Below are positions 24,746 through 39,047 of a stretch of 64,000 bases of DNA, piece by piece (the stretch's first letter is position 1; the number at the start of each line of letters is the position of its first letter). A program made the position numbers and the translations under genes. Origin of the DNA: Gossypium raimondii (Eukaryota > Streptophyta > Magnoliopsida > Malvales > Malvaceae); NCBI RefSeq assembly GCF_025698545.1, contig NC_068569.1, positions 18,848,001-18,912,000 on the forward strand, read 5' to 3'. A model generated the notes under the pieces. That model saw only the letters and a program-made list of their open reading frames with translations. It did not search any database and had not been told where the DNA came from.

Positions 24746-27108
24746 TTAATTCACTTTGAGAACAATCTTCATAAACTCGTAAACAAAATAACTGATTGAA
24801 GCAGAAGGAAGGACCTGACAATGAAACATATTTCAATTAAAGAGAATAAAAAACTCGGCATCAAACAAGATACTGTATTGTGGAGAGAAGCATATGAGCC
24901 ACATATAATGGAGGGGGGTTAAGTGTAATATCCCATTTAAACAATTAGCCGATCATATGTTATGGTTATACTATAATCTAGAAAAGAATCAAGTTCAAAG
25001 AACTTCAGAAGAGCACAGAAACATAATAGTGAGATGAACTGTCATGCTCTGTTGTTATATTAATTGTTTAACCCCATGTCTGCATTTATAGAGCAATAAT
25101 TAGCATAAAGCTTTTCAGAAACAATTCAAGAGATTTTATTAAAAGCTTATCCACTTACTTGTAGCAAGCTGGGAATTAGCCCAGCATAGAGAGCAGGAAT
25201 TCCTCCTTGCTCAACAATCTTCAGACCAGTTGCCAGTGCGCCCATTTTGCTTGCCTGGACTTGCAATTGCAACTGTCTTCTCACAACCTCAAATGGGTAA
25301 GTAGCAACTTCGGCACAAGCACCAGCAATAGCCCCATATAGTAATGTCCTCACTGGTCCTAACTCTAGCTGATCCAAAGCATTCAGATCCTGCCCCATCT
25401 GTCTCATGTTCTGAATTCTTTTCCGACCTTCCGGGGAGTGCAGATAAGCTGATTTCAGCATATCATACACACTGTAGAATACTGCAGCTGAAGGTGCCAT
25501 GCTTACAATAGAGGGCACTAGACCTCTGTAGAGAGAAAAGAATCCTTCAGTTTGGATCATGTGGCGAAAAGCACCAATTACACCACCTAAGGCTTCTCCA
25601 CCAGGAGCCACCAGCTTAGTTCGGATCTGTACAACAATAATAAATTAGTAGTAAATAACTACCCTCCTAGACAAAGATGAATATACAAAACACAAAACAG
25701 GGACAGGAACAGAATGAAATAGTCGGTAAAAAAGGACCTCTCAAAGTGTAGCTAGTTACAGTAAGCCCGGAAATTAACAAAAGCAATGAAAGGTCTAAAT
25801 ACCAATCCTCCGCGGAGGAACTTATCATATTTTAATGTAGTTTGAGTATGTATCAAACATTTGTAATATATCTTTAAGTATTAATCCTCTCAATCCCACT
25901 TTGTTATTCAGTAAATATCTCAAATAACCACGTGGGATTCTACAAGATGTCCCTGGAGCCACTATCTTCACCTTGGTAGGCCAAAAAATATTATGTTAGA
26001 CTCGACATTGCAAGGGCAATAATGGGAAATTATCTCGATCTTTTGGTCCAGAAACCGTTCTCCTAAGACTTAAGACTAGAGGATAACATTAAAATTGGTC
26101 TGTTATAACTTTGTTCAGCCTCTAATAACACAAAGAATTAACGACTGCCCATTGCTATTTACGACAGTTGCCCCTGATGTACAATATAGAAGTACATACA
26201 GCCATACGCAGAACATGCCTACAAGAGTAAGATCAAATTGAAGATAGAACAATGAAAGGAGGAACAAAATCTTAGGTTTCGACATACAGTATCAAGAGGT
26301 AAGCAGAGAACGGTAGCGGTAATGCCGGCAGCAGCACCAGCAATGAACCTCTCAGAATTTGTGGTCTCCTCATTTCCAGACAGTCTAAGCAACTGTTTCC
26401 TATACGTATCGTAAGCATAAAAATTCACAGCTTTGAATGGAGCCGTGCGAAGAACATTAATTAAGTTCCCTTTCCAAAATCCAAGTAATCCTTGCGTCAA
26501 AGCAATCTTCTTAACAAGCTCAAATATATTCCTTTGTTCACCACGAACTATATATTCCAGCTTTAATCTCTCTAACGGAGCAACAAATGTTCTATACCAT
26601 TTCAAACAATAATTAGAAACGCAGAGGGCCCTAGGCAAATTGGAAATGGGGCGTAGCTAAATGACGACGAAAATTGTCAACATTACCTGGAAACCATGGC
26701 GGCGATAGCCCCAGCCCACAAATGCTTTGTAGTATTGACTGCGCCACGTCGCGTTACCCTAACTTTCTGTTTGACTTGAGCTACAGCCCCCTTGTTTTTC
26801 TTGTTTAATTCATTTTGTAGCTGACATTCCTTGTGTTCTGAAACAAGCCCATCGCTGCTCAAGCTAACGGACAGAAAAAACAAGTCCTGAACGGCGACCG
26901 ACTCACGCTTTTGCCTCCGAGAAACGCAAGCCGTGTTTTTGGAAGGGGGAGAACCTTTAAAAGGGGAAACCAAGTCAAGAAGGGAAGAGGGGAAACAAGG
27001 ATCGATGAATAAACCACCGGGGACGAGCAAATTAGAGTTAGAGGGAAAAGGGAGGTAAGGTTGGTAGTCGGGGAGGGAGTTTTTGAATTGGAGATGGAAT
27101 TTGGGCAT
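24746..27108 (-). CDS. BTL: Mitochondrial carrier family protein, BTL2/BTL3-type adenine nucleotide transporter, 420 aa
   Basis: Four exons join in frame: 26687-27108, 26288-26591, 25159-25626, 24746-24814 (1263 bp, 420 aa). After a long N-terminal extension (about 125 residues) come three carrier repeats. Each has its signature: PLERLK after the first helix, PLDTIRTK in the second repeat and PFEVVRRQ in the third. The C-terminus ends in SYFVYEFMKIVLKV. Intron 2 falls inside the second signature (PLDT|IR). The protein resembles Arabidopsis brittle-1-like carriers annotated as probable mitochondrial adenine nucleotide transporters (BTL2/BTL3). I cannot decide between those two paralogues. Substrate and location in the inner mitochondrial membrane are inferred from the family. 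The last exon encodes only 22 residues; it is placed by a good acceptor at 24815-24816, the correct phase and the expected family C-terminus. Confidence 0.92.
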
Positions 27109-28080
27109 TGTTAAAAACGGTGGTGGAAATGGCGGGGTTTGGTTGTTTGGGTAAGTTTGTTATGTTAAGGAAGGAAGGGGAGAGGGGTCAAAGGAGGCAG
27201 TGAAGGAAATGGTGGGAAGAACTCGGCTGTGGCTTTGCATCCATCGCCGAACCAGCTATAGTACAAGCTCTGCCTCTTGACTCTCGTCTTGTGTGAGTGA
27301 CCCGAGTCGGTTTTGTTGCCCTGATATTTTTATTATTATTTCATCTTCTTTCGTTTTTTAATTATTTCCCTTTTGGTTCATGATATAGTATACTTCTATA
27401 CGAAACCCACACTTATCCACAGGTACTTCTGTTGTAGGCTCAAAAAAAAAGAAGTTTAGGAAAAGATAAACGAAATCAGTTAATATAAAAAATTTTAACG
27501 TTTTTATATTTTTCAATTTTTATTTTAATAAATTATTTTACCGGAATGACCAGTCACAAGTTTTGTTTTATATGAAAACATATATTAAGATTTTCGCCCC
27601 AATTATCATATCATTGAAGCAATTAAAGAAAAATAAAAAGATTAGAACAAGAAACCGAATGTGAATGCTAGATTTTAGCGAATACCATATTATGGATTTA
27701 ACCGTAACCATAGGATCTCTTTTTTCCACATTAGCCAAACTCTAAAAACATATTATACCTGATGCTAAAAGTGTTAAAAAGGAAATTTAGATTTCAAACT
27801 TCAACACCACATTGCTTTTATAGATCATAAAAGGATGTCTTAATCATACCAAAAAAAAAAGTATTTAATTATTCATCTATTTTGAGAATTTTTAGTTGTT
27901 GATATATTATTTAATTCTAAATTAAATTACAAAATTATTAAAAACATTGATATCATTATAATAAAATTTATTATTTTTAAAACTTTTTCGAAATTTTAAA
28001 CTTTTCATAATCGAATTAGTGTTAAGAACACGTAAAAGATATGTAAGTTTTTGCAACACAATGAGCCCAGCGTCTCGCTT
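27109..28080. other. Promoter side of the carrier gene and intergenic DNA
   Basis: About 200 bp of relatively GC-rich DNA upstream of the carrier start codon give way to AT-rich DNA. No other gene seen. Confidence 0.45.
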
Positions 28081-30633
28081 CCGTTCTTACGTTAAGACTG
28101 ATGCCATTACTTTGGACAAGTCTGACTTGTCGAAGCATGAGCTGGATATACTGAGAGGTTGAAGTGAGCTTCCAATCCAAATTAGACTTCCTTAATAGGA
28201 GATTAACCCATTGTTTCTCTTTGTTGATGAGCTTACAACTACTAATCTAGTGCTCAATGAGTAGAATAAGAGATGACCAAAAGATGAAGATTTTTGCTTG
28301 CAATTTAAAACATTCCTGTAGGCTTTCACAAATTATGTAGAAGACACCTTATTAATTCTGGATGATCGTAGTACATCCGAGCCTATTTGATGACTACCAT
28401 TTTGCATACACAAAAGCAAGTTTCCCAGTTGACCAACTTATCATGCAAAAGAACTGATCTAGGAGGAGGACAGTCTCTGCATGGATGGATATATAATTTG
28501 TCAATGAGTCAAAGGAGGTTGCGATTGAGGATAGTAGGTTGTTGAGCCAATGAATCACCCCACCGGGGTTGGAGATGAATCTATTAAAAATGACCTTTTT
28601 CTTGGCTTTCCAGATGACCTAGAGGGTGCTGGTGAATGGTGTGTAAAAGTATTTAGCATCTTTTTTTTTTTTGGATAGAATCTAGCATCTTCGGTATCTC
28701 CATTACCTGACCATTGGAAGATCCAATCCGTGGTGGATCTTATCCCAAGTTGATCAGTTCTCATTGAGAGAGGGCTTTCAAACCAAGTGGCTCTTGCAAA
28801 GGAACAATGGATGAACAGGTGATCAATGCTTTCAAATCCAGAACCACATCAAGGACAAGATATATCTAGCATTACATTGCTCTTGTAGAGCTCCTTTTTC
28901 ACTGGTAAGCAATTATGGGTGGTTTTCCATATGAACATAATAAGCTTGAAGGGCATCATGAGTTTCCAGAGAGCTTTCCAATAACTTGAGCTAGCGTCTT
29001 GGCCCAAGATATTGCCGTGTATAGAATACCAAAGAAAACCATAAGCCCCTTTGACTGAGAATTCACCATTGTGTGCATCTTTCTAAACCAGTTTATCTTT
29101 TCCATCGATGAAGGAATAAGGCCTGGTTATGAGTTTTTTAGCCTCGGCTTCAGTAAGATTGCTTCAAACTTTTAAGAGATCTTAGTCTTTTTTATTCGGT
29201 GTGCACTATGATTGAACTGACTTTGAATTAGAATGAGTTTTAACAACATTGGAATTAAAGTTGTCGGGGTATGGGGATGCCCAACTATTGTTGCTACTCC
29301 AAATATGAGCATATTTTCCTTCATTACAAATGTCTCTGCCACGTAAATTCCCTTTCCACATCCAATAATTAGAAGTCTGAGCTTCTACAATCTCAAAGCG
29401 TCAGATTTACAAGGCTTTGATCTCAAAATAGAGGCCAATAAAGAATTAGATTTTATCATCATCCTCCATGCTTTCTAACTTAGGAGGGCTCCATTTGTAA
29501 TGTGCTTAGCAAATACCCAATCCTCTTTTAGAGATGGGATAGAAACGTTTATTCTAATTGCAAGATGAACTTTCCCTGACCCACTTTGTGTCCACACCAG
29601 AATGAGCGAATGACCTTGTCAATTTTATCACAAACATTGACAGGGGCTTTAAAGACTAAGAAGATGTAACAAGGCAATGATGCAAAAGTCGATTTAATAA
29701 AGGTAATTTTGGCCCCTGGTGACTACATTTTGCTTTCCGTTTGTTATTTATTTTATCAATGATATTTTAAAAAGAATTCATTCATTTTTCGATAGTTTCC
29801 ATTTCAACTCCCAAATGTTTTCCCGATTTATCCATATTTTTTGCATTGAGTATACGACAATACCATCTTTTTACTTATGGTTTTGTAATAGTCATCTACA
29901 AATAAAAGATGATTAATAGGAGGGACACTTCTACCAATTTTGACTCCCTTTAAAAATTGTCAAATTCAACTTTTATTAGTATAAGAGGAATGATATTATA
30001 TAACAAAGCACAATTTGGTAGGGAGACAAGGGCCTTTTTGTCTGAGTCTACAATTAAACTTGAAATTATTTAAGAGGTCGTCATTAACCAAAACATGGTA
30101 GGCAATTGTTGGGACACACTAAAAAATTATAGCAATCAATTTCTAGCTAAACCCCATTAGCTTAATAATAAATTTATGGAAGATCCAATTAATTTTATCA
30201 AAAGCTTTACTTATATCGATTTAGGGAGCTTTTTCCTTTAGTCTTCTGTCTAATGGTATGAATGATTTCCTTATCAAGTATCATGTTGTCAAATATTAAT
30301 CTACCTAGGACTAAGGTGTTTTGGTATTGTGAAACCATGTTTGCCCTTAATAATTCAACCTATTGACAAGGACTTTGGAAATGATTTTTGTATGCATGTT
30401 ACAAAGGCTAATAAACATATAATCAATAGGTGTATTATGTGAACACTTCTACGGATTAAAGTGATAATAGTATTAGTGAATTCTTTTAGGAAGAAGTCTA
30501 GATCAAAGAAAGATAGTACAAAATGGGTTGTCATAGCTCCACAATATCCATAAATTTTGATAGAAGATGTTTGGTTTACCACCAATGCTTATGCCTTAAT
30601 GGATCAATTTGGAAGATTGCATCTTTTACTTCT
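28081..30633 (-). pseudogene. Decayed LINE (non-LTR retrotransposon), RT to C-terminal part
   Basis: Read on the minus strand from the right, conceptual translation gives pieces of a plant L1-type reverse transcriptase. First comes a region like GKPNIFYQ (about 30560), then DISKAFDKINW-like residues (about 30210). A decayed active site LLFVDD lies near 29900, where functional copies have FADD. Further left (about 28990-28690) is the zinc-binding zf-RVT region: WKALWKLMMPFKLIMFIWK, then a cysteine/histidine cluster ending in HLFIHCSFARATWF. Many stops and frameshifts interrupt it. The same element continues to the right of the solo LTR at 30634-33996. Confidence 0.75.
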
Positions 30634-33600
30634 TGTAACACCCCCTAACCCCAAACCGTCACCGGAACAGGGTTATAGAGTATTACCGGACATATCTGAT
30701 AACTTATAACTAATTCACAAATAAATAACAGACATAGCATACTTTAATCAAATATGTCATATTAGTTCCATTTCATACTTATAACCAATTTAAACATCGT
30801 TCTAAAACCACAATCACAAAACTCTTATACTTAACCTATATATCACTTAGGTACATGCCACATTATCAAAACAAAAGTACATCACCAAAATTTCTCTGAG
30901 GTCGGGATTACTCTGGATGCTGGACCGAGCACTGGCTTCCTACTAACCTGCGCACGGAAACAACCGTACGCTGAGCATGGGAATACTCAGTGGTATTACC
31001 ATAATTCAAATTTATAACATTAATCGATAATTTATATACATTCAATTTGTATCTACAATTATTTATTAATTATCTCATACTTTAAATCAACTTGATCATT
31101 AATAACAATAAGCAATATTTCATCTTATATTTAAGTGTATTCGAACTTATTTCACTATAAAAAATTTATTAGATTTTTCCACATCTCATTCTAATAACTC
31201 ATTCCAGTTCATACAAATCCAATCAATTTATCAACTCATTCATTATCATTTCTATTTATATTCAATTTATACTCTTAATCTTTTAATAAACATTTAATAT
31301 ATTAAATCAACTTGTTTCAACAACAATAATAATAACAACTATTTTTCAGTTCGATTCATTCATTTATAATCAATTTACACTTATAATCTTCTAACACTCA
31401 ATTTATACATTAAATCCATAAATAAATTTCAATAACTTGTATTCAATTAAATTCACATATTATTTCACTATTTCAAATCATTTTATTTTCATTTTTCATT
31501 TCTCATTTCTCAACAATGGCTATTTCAGTTTGCTTCTCTTTGCTTATATTTTTACATCATCTCATACTACCAAAACTATTTCATGAACTATATCATTATC
31601 TATTTCTTGAACCCATGGTTCATACATTTCATTTCCATATGTCAATTTAATATCTCATTTTGATTCATATTCAAGATCATTCAATAAAATTTATATTATC
31701 AAAATTATCCATTTACCCTATTAACTTGACTCGGACTTTGGCGGATACACGATTCCAACCAAACACACCAAGAACATTAATCGATAATTGATAATGTTGT
31801 TCGACACACAAAGTGCCTAATCGGTAACAGTAATAAGATATGATATGATTTCGACACACAAAGTATCGAATCGATAATGATAACGATATTCAACACACAA
31901 AGTCTTGAATCATAACATATGATAACGATAAGATGATGAGTCGGCACATACGTGCTCGATCGATGGCAAGCAAATACCCGTACTTTTCCATATCCTATGG
32001 CATGCCAACTATATCCGACTAGCCCGACTAGTTAATAGGTATTTAATTCACTTTTCAATTACAATTTTCGTCTTAGTTCAAGATCAATTATAAATTCCTT
32101 ATTTCAATCATTTTCACAAGATTATAGTAAATTATTACTTCATAATTTTATAATTCAATGCATTATACATAACAATATTCAGTATTTTCATAATTCACTC
32201 AAGACTCAAAACAATATCCAAGATTCCTAATTGATTCGATGTCGGTCTCACATATCAATTTCCACTTTCTCAATTCAATTCCAATAAAATCCATATCAAT
32301 CACCAATTTCAATATTCCAGTTCAATTCAATGATTCAATTCAAACCATTTCAATTTCTATTCAATAATCACATTTCAATTCAAATTTACTTTCCACTTTC
32401 TAATCTACCAATAGATATTCCGACATTCACATGTAATCATACTTGATTCATGTATTCACACTTTTCATATTTTAATTCACTTTTATTCAATTCATATTTT
32501 ATATTTTATTTATTTATTTATTTAATGAAATTCAAATCACTAATTACTTTTCAATCAACATACAATTCAATATCGCATTAATTCTTTTAATTCAAATCAT
32601 ATCACTAGTAATTTCCATTCAATTCACATACAATTCAATATCAATATTCACCTTATTTTTATTTACTAAACATATTATTCAAAATTCAACAATTGCTATT
32701 TATAATTTCAATACCAATACGTATTTTTCATTTAATTCAATCATGATTCTTACCTCAATTTGCTTATCATGTATATTAATTTAAATTTTAACAATTAATA
32801 ATTAAATTTGAATTATAGTAATACTAACGAAATTTCTCTCGAGTCAATCCTTGTCCACCTTCTCCTTTCATTTCTCGGACAATGACTCTTGCACGACATT
32901 AGCTACGTAATTAAACAATTAAAATTATTAATACACAATTCCATTAAAATATTTCCATTTATACCTAAACTTTACATAAACTCTAATTTAATCCCTTATC
33001 AATACTAATTTTATTTTTCCTAATTTAACTCCATATTCTCTCTTAATTCTCACTATATACTCATTTTAATTCTTCATTTTTATCATAAATCCCTAATTTC
33101 GAAATTCTCTCAATTTAGTCCCTATTAATTCAAAACTTATGTTTTATTTTACAAATCAACCTTCTACTAACTTCTAACTTAAAATTCAATCATTTTAACC
33201 TCTAATTTATCAATTAATTCAACATGAACAACATCTAAAATTTACTAACTTCCAAAATTTCAACTTAAATCAAGTAGTATTTTGTTCTAGGATTCCAAAA
33301 TATCAAAACCATAAGAAAAAGGGACTAAATTGACTTACCAATTGAATTTAGAAGTTTTGAAACCCCTGAACCGTCGCTCTCTTTCTTTTTCTTCTTTCTC
33401 CCTTCTCTGTTTCGTTTTGCTCTCTGTTTCTTTCTTTCTCATTTCTATTCTTTCTTTTGATATATATATATAATATAATATAATATATTAATAATAATAT
33501 AATATAATATATTAATAATAATATAATATAAAAACATAATCATTACTATAATATAATAATATTTTTTAACACATAAAAATCTCAGATTTTTATACTTATG

Positions 33601-33996
33601 CCGACTTTGGAAAAAGGCATAATTGCCTATTTGGTCCTTTTAACTTTTCTTTAATCTATAATTAAACTTTTATCCCTATTGCAATTTAATCCTTTTCATA
33701 ATTAACTATCGAAACGTTAAAATTTCTTAACGAAACTTTAATATTATCCTATTGACACTCTGTAAATATTTATAAAAATATTTATGGCTCAGTTTATGAT
33801 ATCGAGGTCTCGATACCTCGTTTTTGACCAAATTTACCTAATAATTTCTTTTAAATCACAAAATTCACTGATTCAAAAATATTTCTAAAATCGCGCTGAA
33901 CTTATAATTATTAATTAATAAACTTTTCTAACATTTTCATCAGATTTAGTGATCTCAAATCACTATTCTGACACTACTGAAAATTGGGCTGTTACA
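30634..33996 (+). mobile_element. Solo LTR of a Ty3/gypsy-type element
   Basis: 3,363 bp beginning TGTAACACCCCCTAACCCC and ending GGGCTGTTACA, flanked by a perfect 5-bp duplication CTTCT (30629-30633 and 33997-34001). No internal direct LTR repeat, primer site, purine tract or coding domain is present. The simplest reading is a full element reduced to one LTR by LTR-LTR recombination. A member of the same family lies in opposite orientation at 48422-52101; both ends are similar. It was inserted into the LINE relic. Confidence 0.85.
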
Positions 33997-34440
33997 CTTC
34001 TTTTCTAAAGAATGAAAAATTTAGGATGTTTTTCGTCTCAATAGATAATAAAAATAAGTGAATTTTTGATAAATGACATTTCACTCACTTTAACTTTGCA
34101 CAGAACAGATTTAAAGTAAATAAAAAGATTCGTCTGATATATAAAAGATCACCTACCCAATTATTATGCAAGTATTGAATTTTCAAAATTCTATTCTAAG
34201 ATCATCCTTTTTAGTTACACTTTGAAAGAATTTAGTGTTTCGATCACTTGAGATATTGTGATTGAGTTTAGAATTTTGAACTTAGTGAATTTATTTTTAC
34301 TTTTCATCTGTCTAAGGTGATATTTCTCTCGTATTCTAATTTCTTCAAAGTTTAATTGAATTAAATATTCATGAAAAATATTAAATTTGTATTTCTTTAA
34401 ATTTAAAAGACCTGATTGTTCCATTTTACAAAGAAGAACT
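33997..34440 (-). pseudogene. Upstream part of the decayed LINE
   Basis: Removing the solo LTR and one copy of CTTCT joins this stretch to 30633 so that a conceptual EVKDAIF-like segment before the RT domain becomes continuous across the junction. An open stretch at 34215-34424 contains EEIRIREKYHLRQMKSKNKF, resembling the linker between endonuclease and RT in plant LINEs. It is degenerate. Confidence 0.5.
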
Positions 34441-34828
34441 TGTAATTTTAAGCTTCCACATCAAAGGAAAATGGTAGTGATCTAGAAATGCAGACATAAA
34501 TTTATTCAACATTCTAATTTACGTTCCTTTTTCCTTTTTAGCTGTAGTTTAGCAAAATATTTCGATCAGGTTCTACTATGAAAAGAGAAAACCATGAAGT
34601 ATTAGTCTTTTTTTAATTTAAATTTATTTAAGTTTTATATTTATACCTAAATAAATACAGATACCCAGATAAACGTTTGTTAAATATAAAATTTCTTTGG
34701 GAAGAAAGTCAACTTTGAAAAGGAAGAAAAGCTTCTAATTCTGACTTTCTAAGTAGACGCTGCAAAATGTTAGGATAGGACCGAGCGCATGCAATTGGAA
34801 CTCCCGCTAACTAACTTCCCTGCGTCCA

Positions 34829-34836
34829 TATAAATA
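34829..34836 (+). promoter_or_regulatory. TATA box of ZYP1
   Basis: TATAAATA lies 138 bp upstream of the ZYP1 start codon, predicting transcription from about 34860. The ~390 bp to its left (34441-34828) is AT-rich and otherwise featureless. Confidence 0.55.
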
Positions 34837-34973
34837 CCATAGATCCTTCGCGCCTTATCCATTTTCGAATTTCTCTCAGTAAATACTCGGATTTTCAGAG
34901 GGAGAGCTGGTGAGAGCGATTGAAGCGAAATTTCCTGAGTTTCGTTGGCATATTTGATCTTCGATCTTTGAAG

Positions 34974-37900
34974 ATGCAGAAACTCGGGGTTCCAAGCATA
35001 AAAAATTTGGATCATTTCAAATCCTTATCACGATCCGGCTCTGGAGCCGCGAAAACCTTCTCATTCTCTTCTCGCCCATCTTCCGATTCAGTTTCTCTGG
35101 GAAGTTTCGCCAGTTTGAAACTAACTGCAGGTTTTGATCGACAGATTTTTCTCTGATTATGTAACTTCTCAAATAATTCTAACAATTTTGATGATTCGTT
35201 CCGTGATTTTTTTTCCTTGTAGAGAAACTTGTTAAAGAGCAAGCTTCTGTGAAGACCGATCTCGAACTGGCGGTACTTTCTCTCAACTTCATGACTCTTA
35301 TTCTTCCTCCTTGATCTTCATTCAGCTTTGTGAAAAACACGCAGATTCAAGAGTTGCTTTACTTTTTGATTGTTATTGTTCTTGCTTTTGCTAGTTCTTC
35401 AATCTATGAATCATATGGTTTGGTCTCACGAGATAATGAAGATCTGTTCATTTTCTTTTTTAATGGCTATTTTATAAATCGTTTCAACAACTGTAGAATT
35501 GTAAGCTGAAGAAATCGATGGAGCATATCCGTGTATTAGAGGAAAAGTTGCAAAATGCTTTCAACGAGAATGCTAAACTCAAAGTAAAGCAAAAAGAAGA
35601 TGAGAAGCTCTGGAAAGGTCTGGAGTCCAAATTCTCTTCAACCAAGACTCTTTGTGATCAACTCACCGAAACCTTACATCATTTAGCCAGTCAGGTTCAG
35701 AATGGTAAGGGTTTTTACATACATGCAATGCAATATTCTCTGAAATTTCATATTTGTGATATATAATGGTTTATCCCCCCCCCCCTTTAAATAGCTGAGA
35801 AAGATACAGAGTTTTTTGAAGTCAAAGTGTCTGAAAGTTCAAAAGCGATAGATTCACTAAATGAGTATATGGAGGGCCTTTCATTGAAGCTAAGTTCTGC
35901 TGAGGAAACTATCAGGAACCGTGAGTTACTTGTACTTTCTTCGCACAAAATCATTCTTTTTAAGTTGTGATGATTGTTGAAGATTTTTTTCTTAATAAGA
36001 ACAAGAGCAGCGCACATTTATCATTCTACAATGTGCTGGACATTTGGTATTTTCAATGCAGGTGGAAAGGAAATAGAAGAACTCAAATTTGAGAAAGAGG
36101 AAAATGATAGGCTTTACAAGGATGAACAGTGCAAAATAGCGAACCTCATTGAGGAAAAAGGTGAGCATACTGCTTAGCTTAGTTTGTACAGAGGCTTTCT
36201 CATATTCGTTTAATGACTACTAAGTGGTTGCATCAGTTGTTAGATGATTTCTCATGAATACATAGCCTGATGTGATTCTAGCTTAATGTTTTGGAAGATG
36301 TTTGAAGGTTCTGGATGAATAAATAGCGTAACATGCCTCAGGTTTCATTCCAGCATTACACAAATAAACTACTTTAGTCAATCTAGGAACAAATTTTACC
36401 TAAAAAAATTAAGATAGGAAAAGGATAATAAGGGGTTATCTTATTTTAAAATTGATAATCATGCTGTAATTATCATTCGGTAAGATGCAATACTTATTAT
36501 ATCAGTATTTCTAATGATCCAGATTCATGGCAAGATAGCAAAATCATTGAATAAGTTTTTTACCAATTTGACTTTAGGATTCTTGGCTTTCAGAATTCCC
36601 ATATTTAGAAAAAAGAAGGCTTTTCTATTTTAAGCCACTTAAATTGACTTTAGGATGCTTGGTTGATTTTGAGGTGTAACAGTGTAATTTTTAGCCATGA
36701 AAACCGTAGTGTTTGCTTCATAAAAGCACACTTCTGGAATCTTTTTCATGCAGATGCTCTTATAAAGAAATTTGAAGCAACCATAGCAGCAAATAAGCTG
36801 GCTGCAGAGAGTTTGAACTCTAAAATGGGAGAAGTTCAGCTTGAGTTACGATCAAAAGACGACGAGATAAAATGTTTGCTAACCACTCAGGAGAATTTGG
36901 AGAAAGAGAACAGTAATCTTCTGCTGGGCAATAATGAATATGCTAAAAAGCTATCAATATCGCTCCAGGAGATAAAACATCTTGAAGGTTTTGTCTCTGT
37001 GTTGGCTGCACAATTGGTCGAGCTGGATAAACAAAATCTGACTTTTACAGACAAGTTTGATGAACTAAATTCTCTCTACGACACTTGCTTTAAGTTAGTT
37101 CAACAGGAGAAAGACCTTGCTGCTGAGCATGCTCAAAAGAAGTATGAGCAACTCCATGATAAATTCTTGTGCATAACATCAGAAAGGGATGCACTAGAAT
37201 TGGTTAACCAGAAGTTAAACAGTAAGATCATTGAACTTCAGAAAGCCCAAGAGTCTGTTATGGCACAGCTTTCGGAAGAATTCCATTTAGCTGAGAGGAG
37301 AATCCAGAAGTTGGAGTCCGAAGCAGAAAATCTGGTCTCAAAGAAGATTGAAACAGAAAATTTGGTTTCAAAACTGGAGGAGAAGATTGATACACTGTCT
37401 GAAAGTTCAAGATCATCTGAGAATAAAATGGTTTAAATATAAATTCAAATTCAAATTCAAATTTTATCTATTTGAGCTAGTCTTATTGCTAACATAAGCC
37501 TATTTGCTTGTCCTACAGCAAGATCTACTGCTGAAAATTTCAGCTCTGGAAATGGAGAATAAAGATAATACAGAGAAAATGCAAGCAGAGATACGGGGTA
37601 AAAAAGAAGAAATTGATATTTTGGAAAAGGAGAGGGAGAAACATGAGGCACAGGTAAATTCTTTGGAGAAACATGTTGGTCAACTGCAGGTCATGGTGGA
37701 GGAAAAACAACAGCTTATCCTGCAATATAAAGAAAGAGAAAAAAAGCTGGAAGTTCAAATTTCAGAGGTTTGGGAGACAGTTATAGAATATGTAAATTTC
37801 GAACTCCCATGCAGGATCTGAAATAAATATAAGATTCTTTATGTTTCTGCAGAATCAGGCAATTCTGGCAACTGCTGAAAGTAAACTCGTGGAAGCCAGG

Positions 37901-39005
37901 AAGCAATATGATGTGATGCTAGAGAGTAAGCAGATAGAGTTATCTAGACATTTGAAAGAGATATCTCAGAGAAATGATCAGGTATCATTTTCTTTTCCCT
38001 TCAATGTGATATGAATCCTTGAAGATGTCAATTGGATTAATACTCAGACGAGTTTGTTCAGGCTATTAATGACATACGGAGGAAGTACGACATGGAGAAA
38101 CAGGAGATTGTTAAACTGGAAAAAGAGAAGGTTAGCTTATGGTTGTGTGTTGCAATATGCAGAAAACAGTGGTTCTCACTTACTTAATCTTTCAGGTTGA
38201 TAAAGTTGTTGGAGAAATGGAACAGAAATGTGACCAGAAGGTTGCAGAGTGCAGAGAAGAATTAAGGCAGCAGCTGTTGTGCATTCAAGAGGAAAATGCT
38301 ACTTTAGTATGGCACTGGAAACTAGTGCAAACTTAAGATCATGTTGTTTGTTCTCTCTTTATGCACATATAGGAGCTTTGCTGTTTCTACTTAATGGTTT
38401 TGTGGTGTAATGTACTGATTAACCTTGGATGTCATATTATAAATCTAAAATACATTGCCCCTCATCTATGACAGTGCAGGCTATAAATTCTAATGTCATT
38501 CTTGTCTTGTAGGTCACTTGTCTTCAGCAGGAGAATGATAGAAAGGAACAAATTCTCAAAGCTGACCATCATGAGGAGCTAAAACGTGCCCAACTTCAGG
38601 CAGAAGATGAACTGAGAAAGGTATTTTCACTGTTAAGTTTTAAGTTTGAAATATTCATATTAGCATCAATTATTATTATTTTTAATTTGGCAATAGTTTA
38701 AGAATTTTCTAGAAAACAACATCTCTTAGGAATGAACATGAAGTTCAGATGAAAGCATTGAGGTGTCAATTTGAAGATGAGTGCAAAAAGCTTCAGGAGG
38801 AGTTAAATCTCCAGAAGTCCAAAGTATGTATTTGCTTCCCCTTTTATATTAACTGGAATTATATGTGCACTGATTTATGTTAATATGTTGTAGGAAGACA
38901 GGCAGAGAGCTCTATTACAACTGCAGTGGAAAGTGATGAGTGACAAACCAAAAGAAGAACAAGAAGTGAACTCGAGAAGGGTTGGCTTGTTTCTTTGACA
39001 TATTG

Positions 39006-39047
<42 letters not shown>

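Noticed and set aside
30634..33996. A full LTR element with two LTRs
   Set aside because: No direct repeat between its halves and no primer site or purine tract; TG...CA ends directly abut the TSD, so a solo LTR is the simpler reading.
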